A DNA stretch of 64,000 nt, taken from assembly GCF_009363115.1 (NCBI RefSeq), contig NZ_CP045298.1:868001-932000 (forward strand). The letters are read 5' to 3'. Under the pieces are notes generated by a model. It saw nothing but the letters and a program-made list of their open reading frames with translations, ran no database searches and was not told the DNA's origin. The position numbers and the translations under genes are program-made. This DNA comes from Paenibacillus brasilensis (GTDB lineage Bacteria > Bacillota > Bacilli > Paenibacillales > Paenibacillaceae). This document shows positions 54,654 through 64,000 of the stretch, in pieces. Position 1 is the stretch's first letter. Every line of letters begins with the position of its first letter.

Positions 54654-55604
54654 TTATTGCAGCAAGGACGACACATCATTATCCGGCAGTTCATGATTGG
54701 ATTTGTAAGGATACTCGGATTGATAGGAAATGAACTGCATTTGTACATGGGTCACCTGTGGAAAACGGGTCAGCAGTAAATTTTTAGCCCGATCGGCAAT
54801 TTCCTGCGCTTCCTGCACCGTAATCCGAGGGTTCACACTAATTGTTACATCAACCGTTATGAAATGCCCTGCTTCCTGAGCCTGGAAATGTTCAATCGTT
54901 ACAATACCATACACCCGCTGAATCGTCTCCATAAAACTTCGGGAGTCTTCCTCCCGCAAGGGCCTCGCTGGTGCCTGATAAGCGGTATTCATTACCATCA
55001 GATAACCCTTACGCAATACCATACAAGCTACCAGCAAAGCTGCGGTTGGATCAAGATATAACAGCGCAGGCCACTCCATCGCTTTACCAGTCATTGCACC
55101 GATCATGCCGATCAATGCAATCAGTGATGCATACAGCGAGTACCGTTCATGATTAGCGTACAGATCTGCTTCCGCTTTATGACCATGTTTAATCGAGTAT
55201 CGGTATTGAAACTGAAATAACACCTCTCTCAGCACCAAAGCAACAAAAGCAGTAATTAATGCGTACAGACTGGGAGCCTGTGGTTCTGGACTGCTTAGTG
55301 AACGGACAGCCGAGATCGCTAGCTGGAGACCACTCATCAGCACCAAAATAGCCAGCACCACAGAAATGACAGTCCGAACCTTTTCACCGTTTCGCAACCG
55401 TGCCAGCATTCCGTGTCCTGTACCTTTGGAAAACAGGTCCTGCAATCGAGAAGCACTATCCGCAGCCGTGTGCAGTGCATCCCCCAACAACGCTTTGCTA
55501 TTTGCCGCATAACCGACAGTTCCCTTTAGAACAGCCAGTGCGAGATTACCTACAATCCCGCTCCACGCCGTAGTTTCTAATGATCGGCTGCGTTTGCTAT
55601 TCAC
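54654..55604 (-). CDS. Cation diffusion facilitator family transporter
   Basis: 316 aa. Six membrane helices in the first about 205 residues, with the metal-site region GYAANSKALLGDALHTAADS (Asp and His of helix 2) and YANHERYSLYASLIALIGMI (His of helix 5). The C-terminal cytoplasmic ferredoxin-like domain (about 215-300) holds the usual VDVTISVNPRITVQEAQEIA segment. It likely exports Zn2+ or a related divalent ion, but the metal is not determinable. Located between recJ and secF as in several Bacilli. Confidence 0.9.
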   Translation of the reverse strand: MNSKRSRSLETTAWSGIVGNLALAVLKGTVGYAANSKALLGDALHTAADSASRLQDLFSKGTGHGMLARLRNGEKVRTVISVVLAILVLMSGLQLAISAVRSLSSPEPQAPSLYALITAFVALVLREVLFQFQYRYSIKHGHKAEADLYANHERYSLYASLIALIGMIGAMTGKAMEWPALLYLDPTAALLVACMVLRKGYLMVMNTAYQAPARPLREEDSRSFMETIQRVYGIVTIEHFQAQEAGHFITVDVTISVNPRITVQEAQEIADRAKNLLLTRFPQVTHVQMQFISYQSEYPYKSNHELPDNDVSSLLQ

Positions 55605-55736
55605 AACGTTTCCCCCTCAATCCTGAACTGACAATTTCCCGGTCAAGCTCCATTCCAAATCAATCAAATCCCTCAAAATAAAGCCCTTCATGAGTCCACT
55701 GCTGGGCTTCTAATTAACGTAAATGTAAAAACCTTA

Positions 55737-55768
55737 GAAAACCGCGCCCAAGCAGACGCGGCTTTCTC
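55737..55768 (-). terminator. Terminator after secF
   Basis: Minus strand: AAAGCCGCGTC pairs with GGCGCGGTTTT; a T-rich tail is present. Confidence 0.75.
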
Positions 55769-55798
55769 TTTAATTTATACTACTGGCATTTGCGTAAC

Positions 55799-56719
55799 TT
55801 ATGACTTTGCAGCTTTGACCGCGGCGCCACCGCCAGCTGTCGGAGTTTTTTGTTTCCCCTTCAAAGCTACCCACAGCGGGCTGGCAATGAAGATGGAAGA
55901 ATAAGCACCGAACAGGAGACCGATAACCATTGCAAGCGAGAACATCCGAATCGACTCGCCGCCAAAAATGAACAAGCACACAGAGGCAATAAACACAGTA
56001 AAGACAGTTGCGAGTGAACGCGTCATTGTCTGGGCAATACTGTGATCAACGACCTGCTCCAAGTCGGCCCTGGACTTCTTCTTCGCAAATCGCAGATTTT
56101 CCCGAATACGGTCAAAAATAACGACGGTATCATTGATGGAAAAACCGACAATCGTCAGAATGGCCGTAATAAAGGTCAGATCCACCTTAAGGCGGAATAT
56201 GGAGAAAATACTAATGACGAGAAACGCATCATGCAGCAACGAAACAATTGCTGCAACAGCAAAACGCCATTCAAACCGGATCGAGATGTAGAGAGCAATG
56301 GCAACAGAGGCCAGTAAAATCGCCCAGATTGCATTTCGCTCCAGCTCTTGGGCCATTTCTGTATCCACCGTATTGACCTCAAATGAAGCCTTAGGATCAA
56401 GCTCTTTATTGAAAGAGGTTTTAAAACTATTCACTTGTTGATCCGTCAATACCTTTGAAAAACGAATGCCGAAGCGCTCCTTACCCGGTGTATAATCAAC
56501 CTCTTTGCCGATTCCATTCTTGTCGAGCAAAGTCTGAATCTGTTGCTGTGTAATTGCCTTAGTCAAATTGACATCCACGTTAGAACCGGAACGGAAATCA
56601 ACCCCGTAATTCAAACCGAATATCGACAAGCTCAAAATACCGAGCAATGTGATAATAATCGAAAAGGTATAAAACCACTTGCTCATCTTGATATATTTCA
56701 AATTCCAATTAAAGCGCAC
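55799..56719 (-). CDS. secF: Protein translocase subunit SecF
   Basis: About 306 aa from the GTG at 56719 (VRFNWNLKYIKMSKWFYTFS); GAAGGAGA lies 9 bases before it. A GTG at 56728 is also in frame but directly abuts this site. Six membrane helices. GLNYGVDFRSGSNVDV, VGFSINDTVVIFDRIRENL and SIAQTMTRSLATVFTVF are SecF signatures. With SecD it uses the proton or sodium motive force to help late stages of protein export. It overlaps the 3' end of secD; separate secD and secF contrast with the fused secDF of B. subtilis. Confidence 0.94.
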   Translation of the reverse strand: MRFNWNLKYIKMSKWFYTFSIIITLLGILSLSIFGLNYGVDFRSGSNVDVNLTKAITQQQIQTLLDKNGIGKEVDYTPGKERFGIRFSKVLTDQQVNSFKTSFNKELDPKASFEVNTVDTEMAQELERNAIWAILLASVAIALYISIRFEWRFAVAAIVSLLHDAFLVISIFSIFRLKVDLTFITAILTIVGFSINDTVVIFDRIRENLRFAKKKSRADLEQVVDHSIAQTMTRSLATVFTVFIASVCLFIFGGESIRMFSLAMVIGLLFGAYSSIFIASPLWVALKGKQKTPTAGGGAAVKAAKS

Positions 56720-57965
56720 TGATATCACTCTCCTTCACACCAAAATACTTGGGCTTCTTCACAACATCCGCTTTAACCAGCAGATTGAGCAAGAAGCGGG
56801 AGAAGAAGATATTCGTCAAGATACTGGTAACAATATCAACGATGAGCACTAAGGCGAATCCTCGAACGGAGCCTGTTCCCAGACCAAACATAACTGCCGC
56901 CGCTATAATTGTCGTAATATTTGCATCCATAACGGTACGGAACGAAGCCTTACTACCCGCAATAACAGAAGAACGAATCGTTTTGCCTGACTTGATTTCT
57001 TCTTTAATCCGTTCATACGTAATGATATTGGCATCGACCGCCATCCCGATCCCGAGCACGAAAGCTGCGATACCTGGAAGCGTGAGCACGAAACCGCCCA
57101 AATAGAAGATCGCAAGCACCAGCCAGGTATGAACGATGAGACAGAAGCTGGCCACCAATCCCGGTACACGGAACATCGCAATCATAAATAGCAGAATAAT
57201 AACGGAGCCGATCAAACCAGCACGAATAGTCTGATCCAGTGATAACTGACCCAATGTAGCGCCTACGCTCTGAGAATATTTTTCCGTCAGTTTAAGCGGG
57301 AGAGCCCCCAGATTTATCGTATCGGCCAGCTTGTTCGCTTCATCACGAGTGTAGTTACCTGTAATCGAAGCACTGCCATCCGTCAGCTCTCCACGTACCG
57401 TAGGTGCAGATAGTAACTCATCATCCAGGAAAATAGCCAACTCTTTGTTAAGAAGTCGTTTTGTGATCTCTGCAAATTTGGCTTTATCCTTCACTTTGAT
57501 GCTAATTTCAGGCTGATTCAGCTGGTCATAGCCGACAACAGCGCCATTCTCCACAAAATCGTCACCGCGAAGCTCAATTTTGCTGTATTGACCCGGCTTT
57601 TTAGCATCCGCTGCCGTTGCACTGCGGAACGTCAGCTCGGCAGGCTTTTTCAGCATGGAGCGAACTTCCGCCTCGTTAGAGACACCAGCAAGACGCACAC
57701 GAATACGGTTGCTGCCCTCTGTTGTTACTTCCGGCTCAGTCGTACCGAGCGCGTTAATCCGTCTCTCCAGACTTTGGGCTGTTTGTATAAGAGACTGATT
57801 GGTTACACTTTGCCCTGCTTCCAAAGGCTGGGCTTCATATAAAATTTCAAAGCCTCCCTTTAAATCGAGGCCTAGTTTTAAATTTTTTAGTAGGCCCGGG
57901 CTTGTCCCGACCATAACACCAGCTGTTATGAGCACGACCACGATGAAACTTAGAATTCTTTTCAT
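56709..57965 (-). CDS. secD: Protein translocase subunit SecD
   Basis: About 418 aa from the ATG at 57965 (MKRILSFIVVVLITAGVMVG); the open frame reaches 58019 but that part lies downstream of the promoter -10 and has no family similarity. GLDLKGGFEILYEA, LGKxLAIFLDDEL-type segment KELAIFLDDELLSAPTVRGE, and FVLGIGMAVDANIITYERIK are SecD hallmarks; six membrane helices with a periplasmic-side P1 domain. The SigA promoter is at 58002-58030. Confidence 0.94.
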   Translation of the reverse strand: MKRILSFIVVVLITAGVMVGTSPGLLKNLKLGLDLKGGFEILYEAQPLEAGQSVTNQSLIQTAQSLERRINALGTTEPEVTTEGSNRIRVRLAGVSNEAEVRSMLKKPAELTFRSATAADAKKPGQYSKIELRGDDFVENGAVVGYDQLNQPEISIKVKDKAKFAEITKRLLNKELAIFLDDELLSAPTVRGELTDGSASITGNYTRDEANKLADTINLGALPLKLTEKYSQSVGATLGQLSLDQTIRAGLIGSVIILLFMIAMFRVPGLVASFCLIVHTWLVLAIFYLGGFVLTLPGIAAFVLGIGMAVDANIITYERIKEEIKSGKTIRSSVIAGSKASFRTVMDANITTIIAAAVMFGLGTGSVRGFALVLIVDIVTSILTNIFFSRFLLNLLVKADVVKKPKYFGVKESDISAL

Positions 57966-58001
57966 TCCGTCCCATGTTCCCCTTTCATTCTCAATATTCC
58001 T

Positions 58002-58030
58002 ATTATAGCTACCCCTCAAAAAGCAGTCAA
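58002..58030 (-). promoter_or_regulatory. SigA promoter of secD-secF
   Basis: Minus-strand TTGACT (58025-58030) and TATAAT (58002-58007) with 17-base spacing. The transcript start would be near 57995, just before the secD ribosome site. Confidence 0.85.
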
Positions 58031-58045
58031 TTTGAACGCAAAAAA

Positions 58046-58073
58046 AGCCCCCCTTCTATTCGAAAGTGGAGCC
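58046..58073 (-). terminator. Terminator overlapping the comN stop codon
   Basis: Minus strand: GCTCCACTTTC and GAAGGGGGGC form a 10-pair stem with one bulge around AATA, then TTTTTTT. The comN stop codon (58056-58058) lies within the hairpin. Confidence 0.7.
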
Positions 58074-58313
58074 CCGTAATGCGGACATTGTCAAATAGTT
58101 CATAAAGCTCGTCGCTTTAAGGGAAAGTATATCGTTAACGAGCTTGTGCAGTGGAGGAATACCCTCCTTTTCATATTTATGGCTGACGCAATTCCACACG
58201 TCCTTACTTGTGACATGCTCATAGCCTACGAGAACCAGCTCGTCTGCCTTGCTTTGGCACAGCATCTCTATGGCGTCATCCCAATCCTGCTCATCCAGCT
58301 CTTCCATACCCAC
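58056..58313 (-). CDS. comN: Post-transcriptional regulator ComN (YrzD)
   Basis: 85 aa. MGMEELDEQDWDDAIEMLCQ and GYEHVTSKDVWNCVSHKYEK match the ComN/YrzD family, which in B. subtilis controls comE competence mRNA and localises through DivIVA. The start is a GTG (58313) or the ATG two codons later, both behind GGAGGAGG. Between secD and spoVB, its conserved position. ComN presence hints at, but does not prove, competence capacity. Confidence 0.82.
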   Translation of the reverse strand: MGMEELDEQDWDDAIEMLCQSKADELVLVGYEHVTSKDVWNCVSHKYEKEGIPPLHKLVNDILSLKATSFMNYLTMSALRGSTFE

Positions 58314-58618
58314 GATGGTCGTTCCTCCTCCCAGCGACTCCGTTTCCGCAGATCAGCAATTAGCGGGATTATTGACTGCTTTATAGAACATTTCTGTCCT
58401 GATCTTGGAAAACCCTTCTTTTGTCGAAAATAGCCGTAAATCAACAATATATGCATTCATTTCGCTCGTCAATAGCAGAATTCACCACCCTCCCTCTGGT
58501 CGCCCGGATTACTCTGCTTTTAATCCGAAAAGCTTGTCATGAACATGGACAGGTCTGGCATATCTTTTATAGTAACGCATAGACGGAGAATTACATTTGG
58601 GGGAAGAGGGAGTTGCGA
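58314..58618. other. Divergent comN-spoVB intergenic region
   Basis: No gene seen. A possible SigE promoter for spoVB: GCATATC (58558-58564), 13 bases, then CATAGACG (58578-58585), compared with the KCATATT and CATACAAT consensus. The -10 match is only moderate. Confidence 0.35.
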
Positions 58619-60202
58619 TTGAAAAAGCAGACATTCATCCATGGAGCAATTATTTTATTGGCAGCGGGAATCATCAATCGGCTACTGGGCTTTATTCCGC
58701 GAATCGCGCTCCCGCGTATTATCGGACCCGAAGGAGTCGGCTTATACCAACAGGGGTACCCCTTTTTTATCGTGCTGGTGACTCTTATTACCGGGGGAAT
58801 CCCACTTGCAGTGGCCAAGCTTGTGGCCGAAGCTGAAACAGCAGGACAGCCTGAAATGTCACGGCGCATTTTACACACCAGCCTGCGCTTTACCGTTACG
58901 CTGAGCCTGCTCGCTATGGTACTCTGCCTTGTGTTCGCCCCTTGGATCACAAGCCATCTCCTGACCGACAGCCGTGTGTATTATACATTTATTAGCATGA
59001 CTCCAATGATTGTCATCGTTGCTGTATCCTCTGCCTATAGGGGCTATTTTCAGGGAAAACAAAATATGATTCCGTCCGCCAGCTCCTCGATTGCCGAGAC
59101 CGTTATGCGTATTTTTTGCGTCATTTGGTTTGCGTACTTACTCCTTCCTTACGGTGTTGCCTACGCTGCTGCAGGAGCCATGCTCGGTGCATTGGCTGGT
59201 GAACTGATGGGTATGGTTGTCCTGCTATGGCAATATGCATGGAACCAGCGAAGGGATCGTATCCCCTATCAAACGGAGACATCTTTACCTTCAGAGGTTT
59301 ATCTCGAGGAATCATCCGTTTTGTCACGTCTTATGTCTATATCCGTCCCTGTTACGGCGGGAAGGCTCGTCGGCTCCTTGTCCTATTTGCTGGAATCCAT
59401 TTTATGTATGCGCAGCCTCGCCGTAGCAGGCATTGCAACTGGTATCGCAACCGCACAGTATGGGGCCATGCAGGGCATGGTCATTCCTGTATTATTACTG
59501 CCAGGTGCCCTAACCAGTTCATTAGCGGTTTCACTCGTGCCTTCCTTATCTGAAGCAGCTGCCAAGGGACACATTACGGCCATTCACAAACGTTTGCATC
59601 AATCGCTTCGGCTCGCTTTGGTTGCAGGAGCCCCATTCGCTGTTATCATGTACGTGTTGGCAGAGCCTCTGTGTCTGTTACTCTACAATAATGGCGATAT
59701 TGCAGGTATGCTTAAACTCATGGCGCCCTTTGCTCTGTTTATGTACATCCAGGCCCCGCTTCAGGCAGCACTTCAAGCGCTGGACCGTCCCGGTAGTGCT
59801 TTATTTAACACCTTTATCGGAGCCGTCATCAAAATTTTGCTTATCGTATGGCTTGCTTCTCAGCCTCAGTATGGTATCTACGGAGCGGTCATCGCCATTT
59901 GCGTTAACAATGCCATTGTCACCCTTCTGCATGGCTTCAGTGTAAGCAGACTGCTTCGTTTTCGTGTACGCTTGCTCGATTTCTGGAAAACTGGAGTGGG
60001 CATGATCATTATGGCAGCTGCGGTATTATACGTTTACAGACATCTGGCAATGTTCGACCAAATGTGGCTTCAATTTATTTTTGCCGCAGGTGTCGGGATG
60101 ATCCTGTACCTTATTCTGATGACTTCAATCAAAATGATTGACTGGGACAACCTTACACGCATTCCCATTTTGAGAAGATGGTTTAAAGCCAAAGAAATCT
60201 AA
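58619..60202 (+). CDS. spoVB: Stage V sporulation protein B, flippase of the polysaccharide/MurJ superfamily
   Basis: About 527 aa from the TTG at 58619 (LKKQTFIHGAIILLAAGIIN), 6 bases after GAGGGAG; the TTG at 58613 directly abuts that site. About 14 membrane helices. GILLAAGIINRLLGFIPRIALPRIIG-like opening and LYQQGYPFFIVLVTLITGGI are typical of SpoVB/YtgP (MOP family). SpoVB is required for spore cortex assembly, probably moving lipid-linked precursors. Its presence marks an endospore former. Confidence 0.92.
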   Translation: MKKQTFIHGAIILLAAGIINRLLGFIPRIALPRIIGPEGVGLYQQGYPFFIVLVTLITGGIPLAVAKLVAEAETAGQPEMSRRILHTSLRFTVTLSLLAMVLCLVFAPWITSHLLTDSRVYYTFISMTPMIVIVAVSSAYRGYFQGKQNMIPSASSSIAETVMRIFCVIWFAYLLLPYGVAYAAAGAMLGALAGELMGMVVLLWQYAWNQRRDRIPYQTETSLPSEVYLEESSVLSRLMSISVPVTAGRLVGSLSYLLESILCMRSLAVAGIATGIATAQYGAMQGMVIPVLLLPGALTSSLAVSLVPSLSEAAAKGHITAIHKRLHQSLRLALVAGAPFAVIMYVLAEPLCLLLYNNGDIAGMLKLMAPFALFMYIQAPLQAALQALDRPGSALFNTFIGAVIKILLIVWLASQPQYGIYGAVIAICVNNAIVTLLHGFSVSRLLRFRVRLLDFWKTGVGMIIMAAAVLYVYRHLAMFDQMWLQFIFAAGVGMILYLILMTSIKMIDWDNLTRIPILRRWFKAKEI

Positions 60203-60211
60203 TACGAAGGT

Positions 60212-60991
60212 CTAATCCGAAGACTCCCCAAAAGCTGGTGGCGTAATATATACATCACCTCTATGATTAACCGTGCATAAGAAAACATCTTTAAAATCTT
60301 TGTGTCCCTTTTCTTGAATCTGATTTTTAAGCCAAAATCGGTTCATATCCATTCGCTCCAAATTTCGATCCAACACCTTTCCGTCCATAATTAATGGAAC
60401 AGGCAGACCCTCATATCTAAACTTTCCGCCGATTTGAGGAGTAGGAGGGACTTTTTTCTCCTGTTGCTCCATATTCGTCAAATTTGTTTGACTTAAATCC
60501 CGTTTTATTCTGTCTAACTCAACACCTTCATCTTTATCATCCTTACCTACCACCGTAAGCTTGCCTGTGGTTTCCAAAATAACATATTCAACTTCGTCCA
60601 GATTTTCAATATTTTGTTCACGAAGTTGCAATAACAAGTCATCTAAATTGTAGCGTTGCTTAGCCATTTCATCCTTGTTTAGTTGCCCATTGGAGTACAA
60701 CACACTGGGCCGACCATCGAATAGCAGGCGCAGACGCCGGCTTTTGAGACTGAAATAGGAAATTCCTATCTGCAGAATTAGCAGCACTCCTAGAGGGATT
60801 AACCCTTCATATAACGGACGTTTTATATCCTCCAGACTGAATACAGCAATTTCCGCAATCATAATGGAAATGACGAGATCAAAAACAGACAGCTTCCCGA
60901 TCTCCCTTTTACCCATCAAGCGCATCACCAAATATACGATAAAATACATGAGCAGCGTCCGAAAAATATGAGCAAAAATATCGTGACTCAA
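60212..60991 (-). CDS. DUF421 membrane protein (YrbG-like)
   Basis: 259 aa from the TTG at 60991 (LSHDIFAHIFRTLLMYFIVY), behind GAGGAGG; the frame is open to 61075 but upstream residues look non-coding. Three N-terminal membrane helices (about 8-85), including VYLVMRLMGKREIGKLSVFD, the family motif. The C-terminal soluble domain (about 95-255) contains RRLRLLFDGRPSVLYSNGQL and the YVILETTGKLTV segment. DUF421/YcaP-like proteins are linked to spore or envelope traits but lack a known activity. Conserved neighbour of spoVB. Confidence 0.88.
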   Translation of the reverse strand: MSHDIFAHIFRTLLMYFIVYLVMRLMGKREIGKLSVFDLVISIMIAEIAVFSLEDIKRPLYEGLIPLGVLLILQIGISYFSLKSRRLRLLFDGRPSVLYSNGQLNKDEMAKQRYNLDDLLLQLREQNIENLDEVEYVILETTGKLTVVGKDDKDEGVELDRIKRDLSQTNLTNMEQQEKKVPPTPQIGGKFRYEGLPVPLIMDGKVLDRNLERMDMNRFWLKNQIQEKGHKDFKDVFLCTVNHRGDVYITPPAFGESSD

Positions 60992-61197
60992 TCTGTTCGC
61001 CTCCTCTCCTGTACGTTGTGCAAGACATTCATTGTTCATTGTACACGTATTCTGACCGTTCCCCACTGGACTCATACAAAAAACAAAAGGCTAAATTATT
61101 GAAATAAAGAGAAAGACTGCTTGCGACTTGGTACTAAGCCCGAAGGCTTGACCATAGAATGATAATAGTTCAAACCTTGGTACAGGAGGAATTAGCA

Positions 61198-61587
61198 ATG
61201 GAGCTCATTCGCCGCTGGAGTCCGTTTCGTCTGGCCCATCCCATTTTATCCGGCTTGTTTTATGCTTTTGCATGGATGCTGCTGGGCGCATTGATTCTTT
61301 CACTACTGTTGTGGCTAACACAGATGCAGGAACAGGACTTATCCTTGTATACGTACATCGTTCACGCATTCGCTATGCTATCTGGTGGCTTCGTCGCCGG
61401 TAAAAGATCCACAAACAAAGGCTGGTATCAAGGCGGCATTACAGGCATCCTGTATGGATTAATTGTTCTTCTGGTCGGTTTTCTGGCACTGGATGCGGGC
61501 ATGAACGCTAAGGATCTGTTGCACTTGGGAATTGCCTTTATCATAGGTGCGGGAGGCGGAATGTTCGGAATTAATCTCAGTAAATAA
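61198..61587 (+). CDS. TIGR04086 family membrane protein (YrzE-like)
   Basis: 129 aa from the ATG at 61198 (MELIRRWSPFRLAHPILSGL), preceded by AGGAGG. Four membrane helices. HAFAMLSGGFVAGKRSTNKG and the closing IAFIIGAGGGMFGINL are characteristic. B. subtilis yrzE occupies the same place between yrbG and yajC. Unknown function. Confidence 0.82.
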   Translation: MELIRRWSPFRLAHPILSGLFYAFAWMLLGALILSLLLWLTQMQEQDLSLYTYIVHAFAMLSGGFVAGKRSTNKGWYQGGITGILYGLIVLLVGFLALDAGMNAKDLLHLGIAFIIGAGGGMFGINLSK

Positions 61588-61634
61588 CGAATTTAAAAAA
61601 GTGAAGTGAACGCGGGGCATGTAACGATCAACAC

Positions 61635-61669
61635 AAAAAACCGAGCCTTCTCATAGGCTCGGTTTTTCA
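61635..61669. terminator. Bidirectional terminator between yrzE and yajC
   Basis: AAAAAACCGAGCC and GGCTCGGTTTTT form a perfect stem around TTCTCATA, with A and T runs on the two sides. It serves both convergent genes. Confidence 0.9.
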
Positions 61670-61687
61670 CATGATGACAGGCAGATT

Positions 61688-62023
61688 CTACGATTTAGAT
61701 ACAACTTCCTCAGATGCTGTATCTTTTGCAATTGCATTACTGATTGCACTGCGGTCAAAGGTCAGCTTTGTTACATCATTTACACGCAAAACAACCACAT
61801 CGTCCGTGATCTCCATAATTGTACCGTGAAGACCTCCGATTGTAATCACTTTATCTCCCTTTTTCAAAGCTTGAAGCATCGATTGGCGCTGCTTTTGTTT
61901 TTTCTGATTCGGACGAATCAGCAAGAAATAGAAGATTACAAACATCAGAGCCAATGGCCAGATCATTTGGAAAAGTCCCCCAGCTCCGCCGGGTGCAGCC
62001 GCAGCTGTAGCAAATTGAAACAT
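61688..62023 (-). CDS. yajC: Preprotein translocase subunit YajC
   Basis: 111 aa from the ATG at 62023 (MFQFATAAAAPGGAGGLFQM), behind AAAGGGGG. One membrane helix (WPLALMFVIFYFLLIRPNQK) followed by the family's KKQKQRQSMLQALKKGDKVI and TIGGLHGTI. Accessory to SecDF. Downstream of tgt by about 35 bases, in the queA-tgt-yajC order. Confidence 0.93.
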   Translation of the reverse strand: MFQFATAAAAPGGAGGLFQMIWPLALMFVIFYFLLIRPNQKKQKQRQSMLQALKKGDKVITIGGLHGTIMEITDDVVVLRVNDVTKLTFDRSAISNAIAKDTASEEVVSKS

Positions 62024-62058
62024 GTTAAATCCCCCTTTCGTATACACTCCCCTGAAAC

Positions 62059-64000
<1,942 letters not shown>

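Overview
The window looks like a chromosomal segment of an endospore-forming, low-to-mid G+C Gram-positive bacterium, most likely a Paenibacillus of the P. polymyxa type. The basis is protein similarity to the Bacillus subtilis yrr/yrv/yrb genes, their conserved order, spoVB, comN and ireB, T-box leaders, and frequent TTG/GTG starts behind strong Shine-Dalgarno sites. The species is inferred, not proven. Most genes lie on the minus strand.

The backbone, in coordinate order, is a conserved Bacillales housekeeping block. 1-8.6 kb: two U32 tRNA-hydroxylation proteins, mltG, two DUF1292 genes, ruvX, ireB, alaS with its T-box, and an AI-2E-family permease. 11-15 kb: a PRC-barrel protein, a cysteine desulfurase, cymR and mnmA. 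20.5-21.8 kb: rarA/mgsA. 39.9-48 kb: tcdA, aspS and hisS (with a T-box), dtd and rel. 51.6-64 kb: apt, recJ, a CDF transporter, secF, secD, comN, spoVB, a DUF421 protein, a TIGR04086 protein, yajC, tgt and queA. Both window edges cut a gene (a U32 protein on the left, queA on the right).

Accessory material is inserted in this backbone. A plus-strand chemotaxis receptor with a SigD-like promoter lies at 8.8-10.8 kb. A patch at 15-20.4 kb carries dinB, DUF1871, a TetR/hydrolase pair with a perfect palindromic operator candidate, a PPK2 kinase, two crcB genes, gene remnants and a solo IS end. helD follows at 22-24 kb. The main accessory system, at 24.6-36.2 kb, is a complete citrate fermentation island: 2-hydroxycarboxylate transporter, citrate lyase citDEF, malic-enzyme-type decarboxylase, citC, citX, citG, a Cache-type hybrid histidine kinase and an OmpR-type response regulator. 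An ABC exporter and an NCS2 purine permease come next. Around 44.5-45.2 kb a MITE-like element abuts a truncated coding tail. At 48.2-49.4 kb a complete IS4-family element with a 9-bp target duplication sits just upstream of the rel promoter, followed by a uracil-permease-like gene and a dCache remnant.

The citrate island appears self-contained. Citrate is imported, split to acetate and oxaloacetate by CitDEF (activated by CitC, CitX and CitG), and oxaloacetate is probably decarboxylated to pyruvate by the malic-enzyme homologue. The transporter gene and the kinase-citDEF operon have promoters with the same unusual layout (a 16-bp identical box, identical spacing to TACAAT, and the same distal arm). 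This is the strongest candidate here for an undescribed regulatory circuit.
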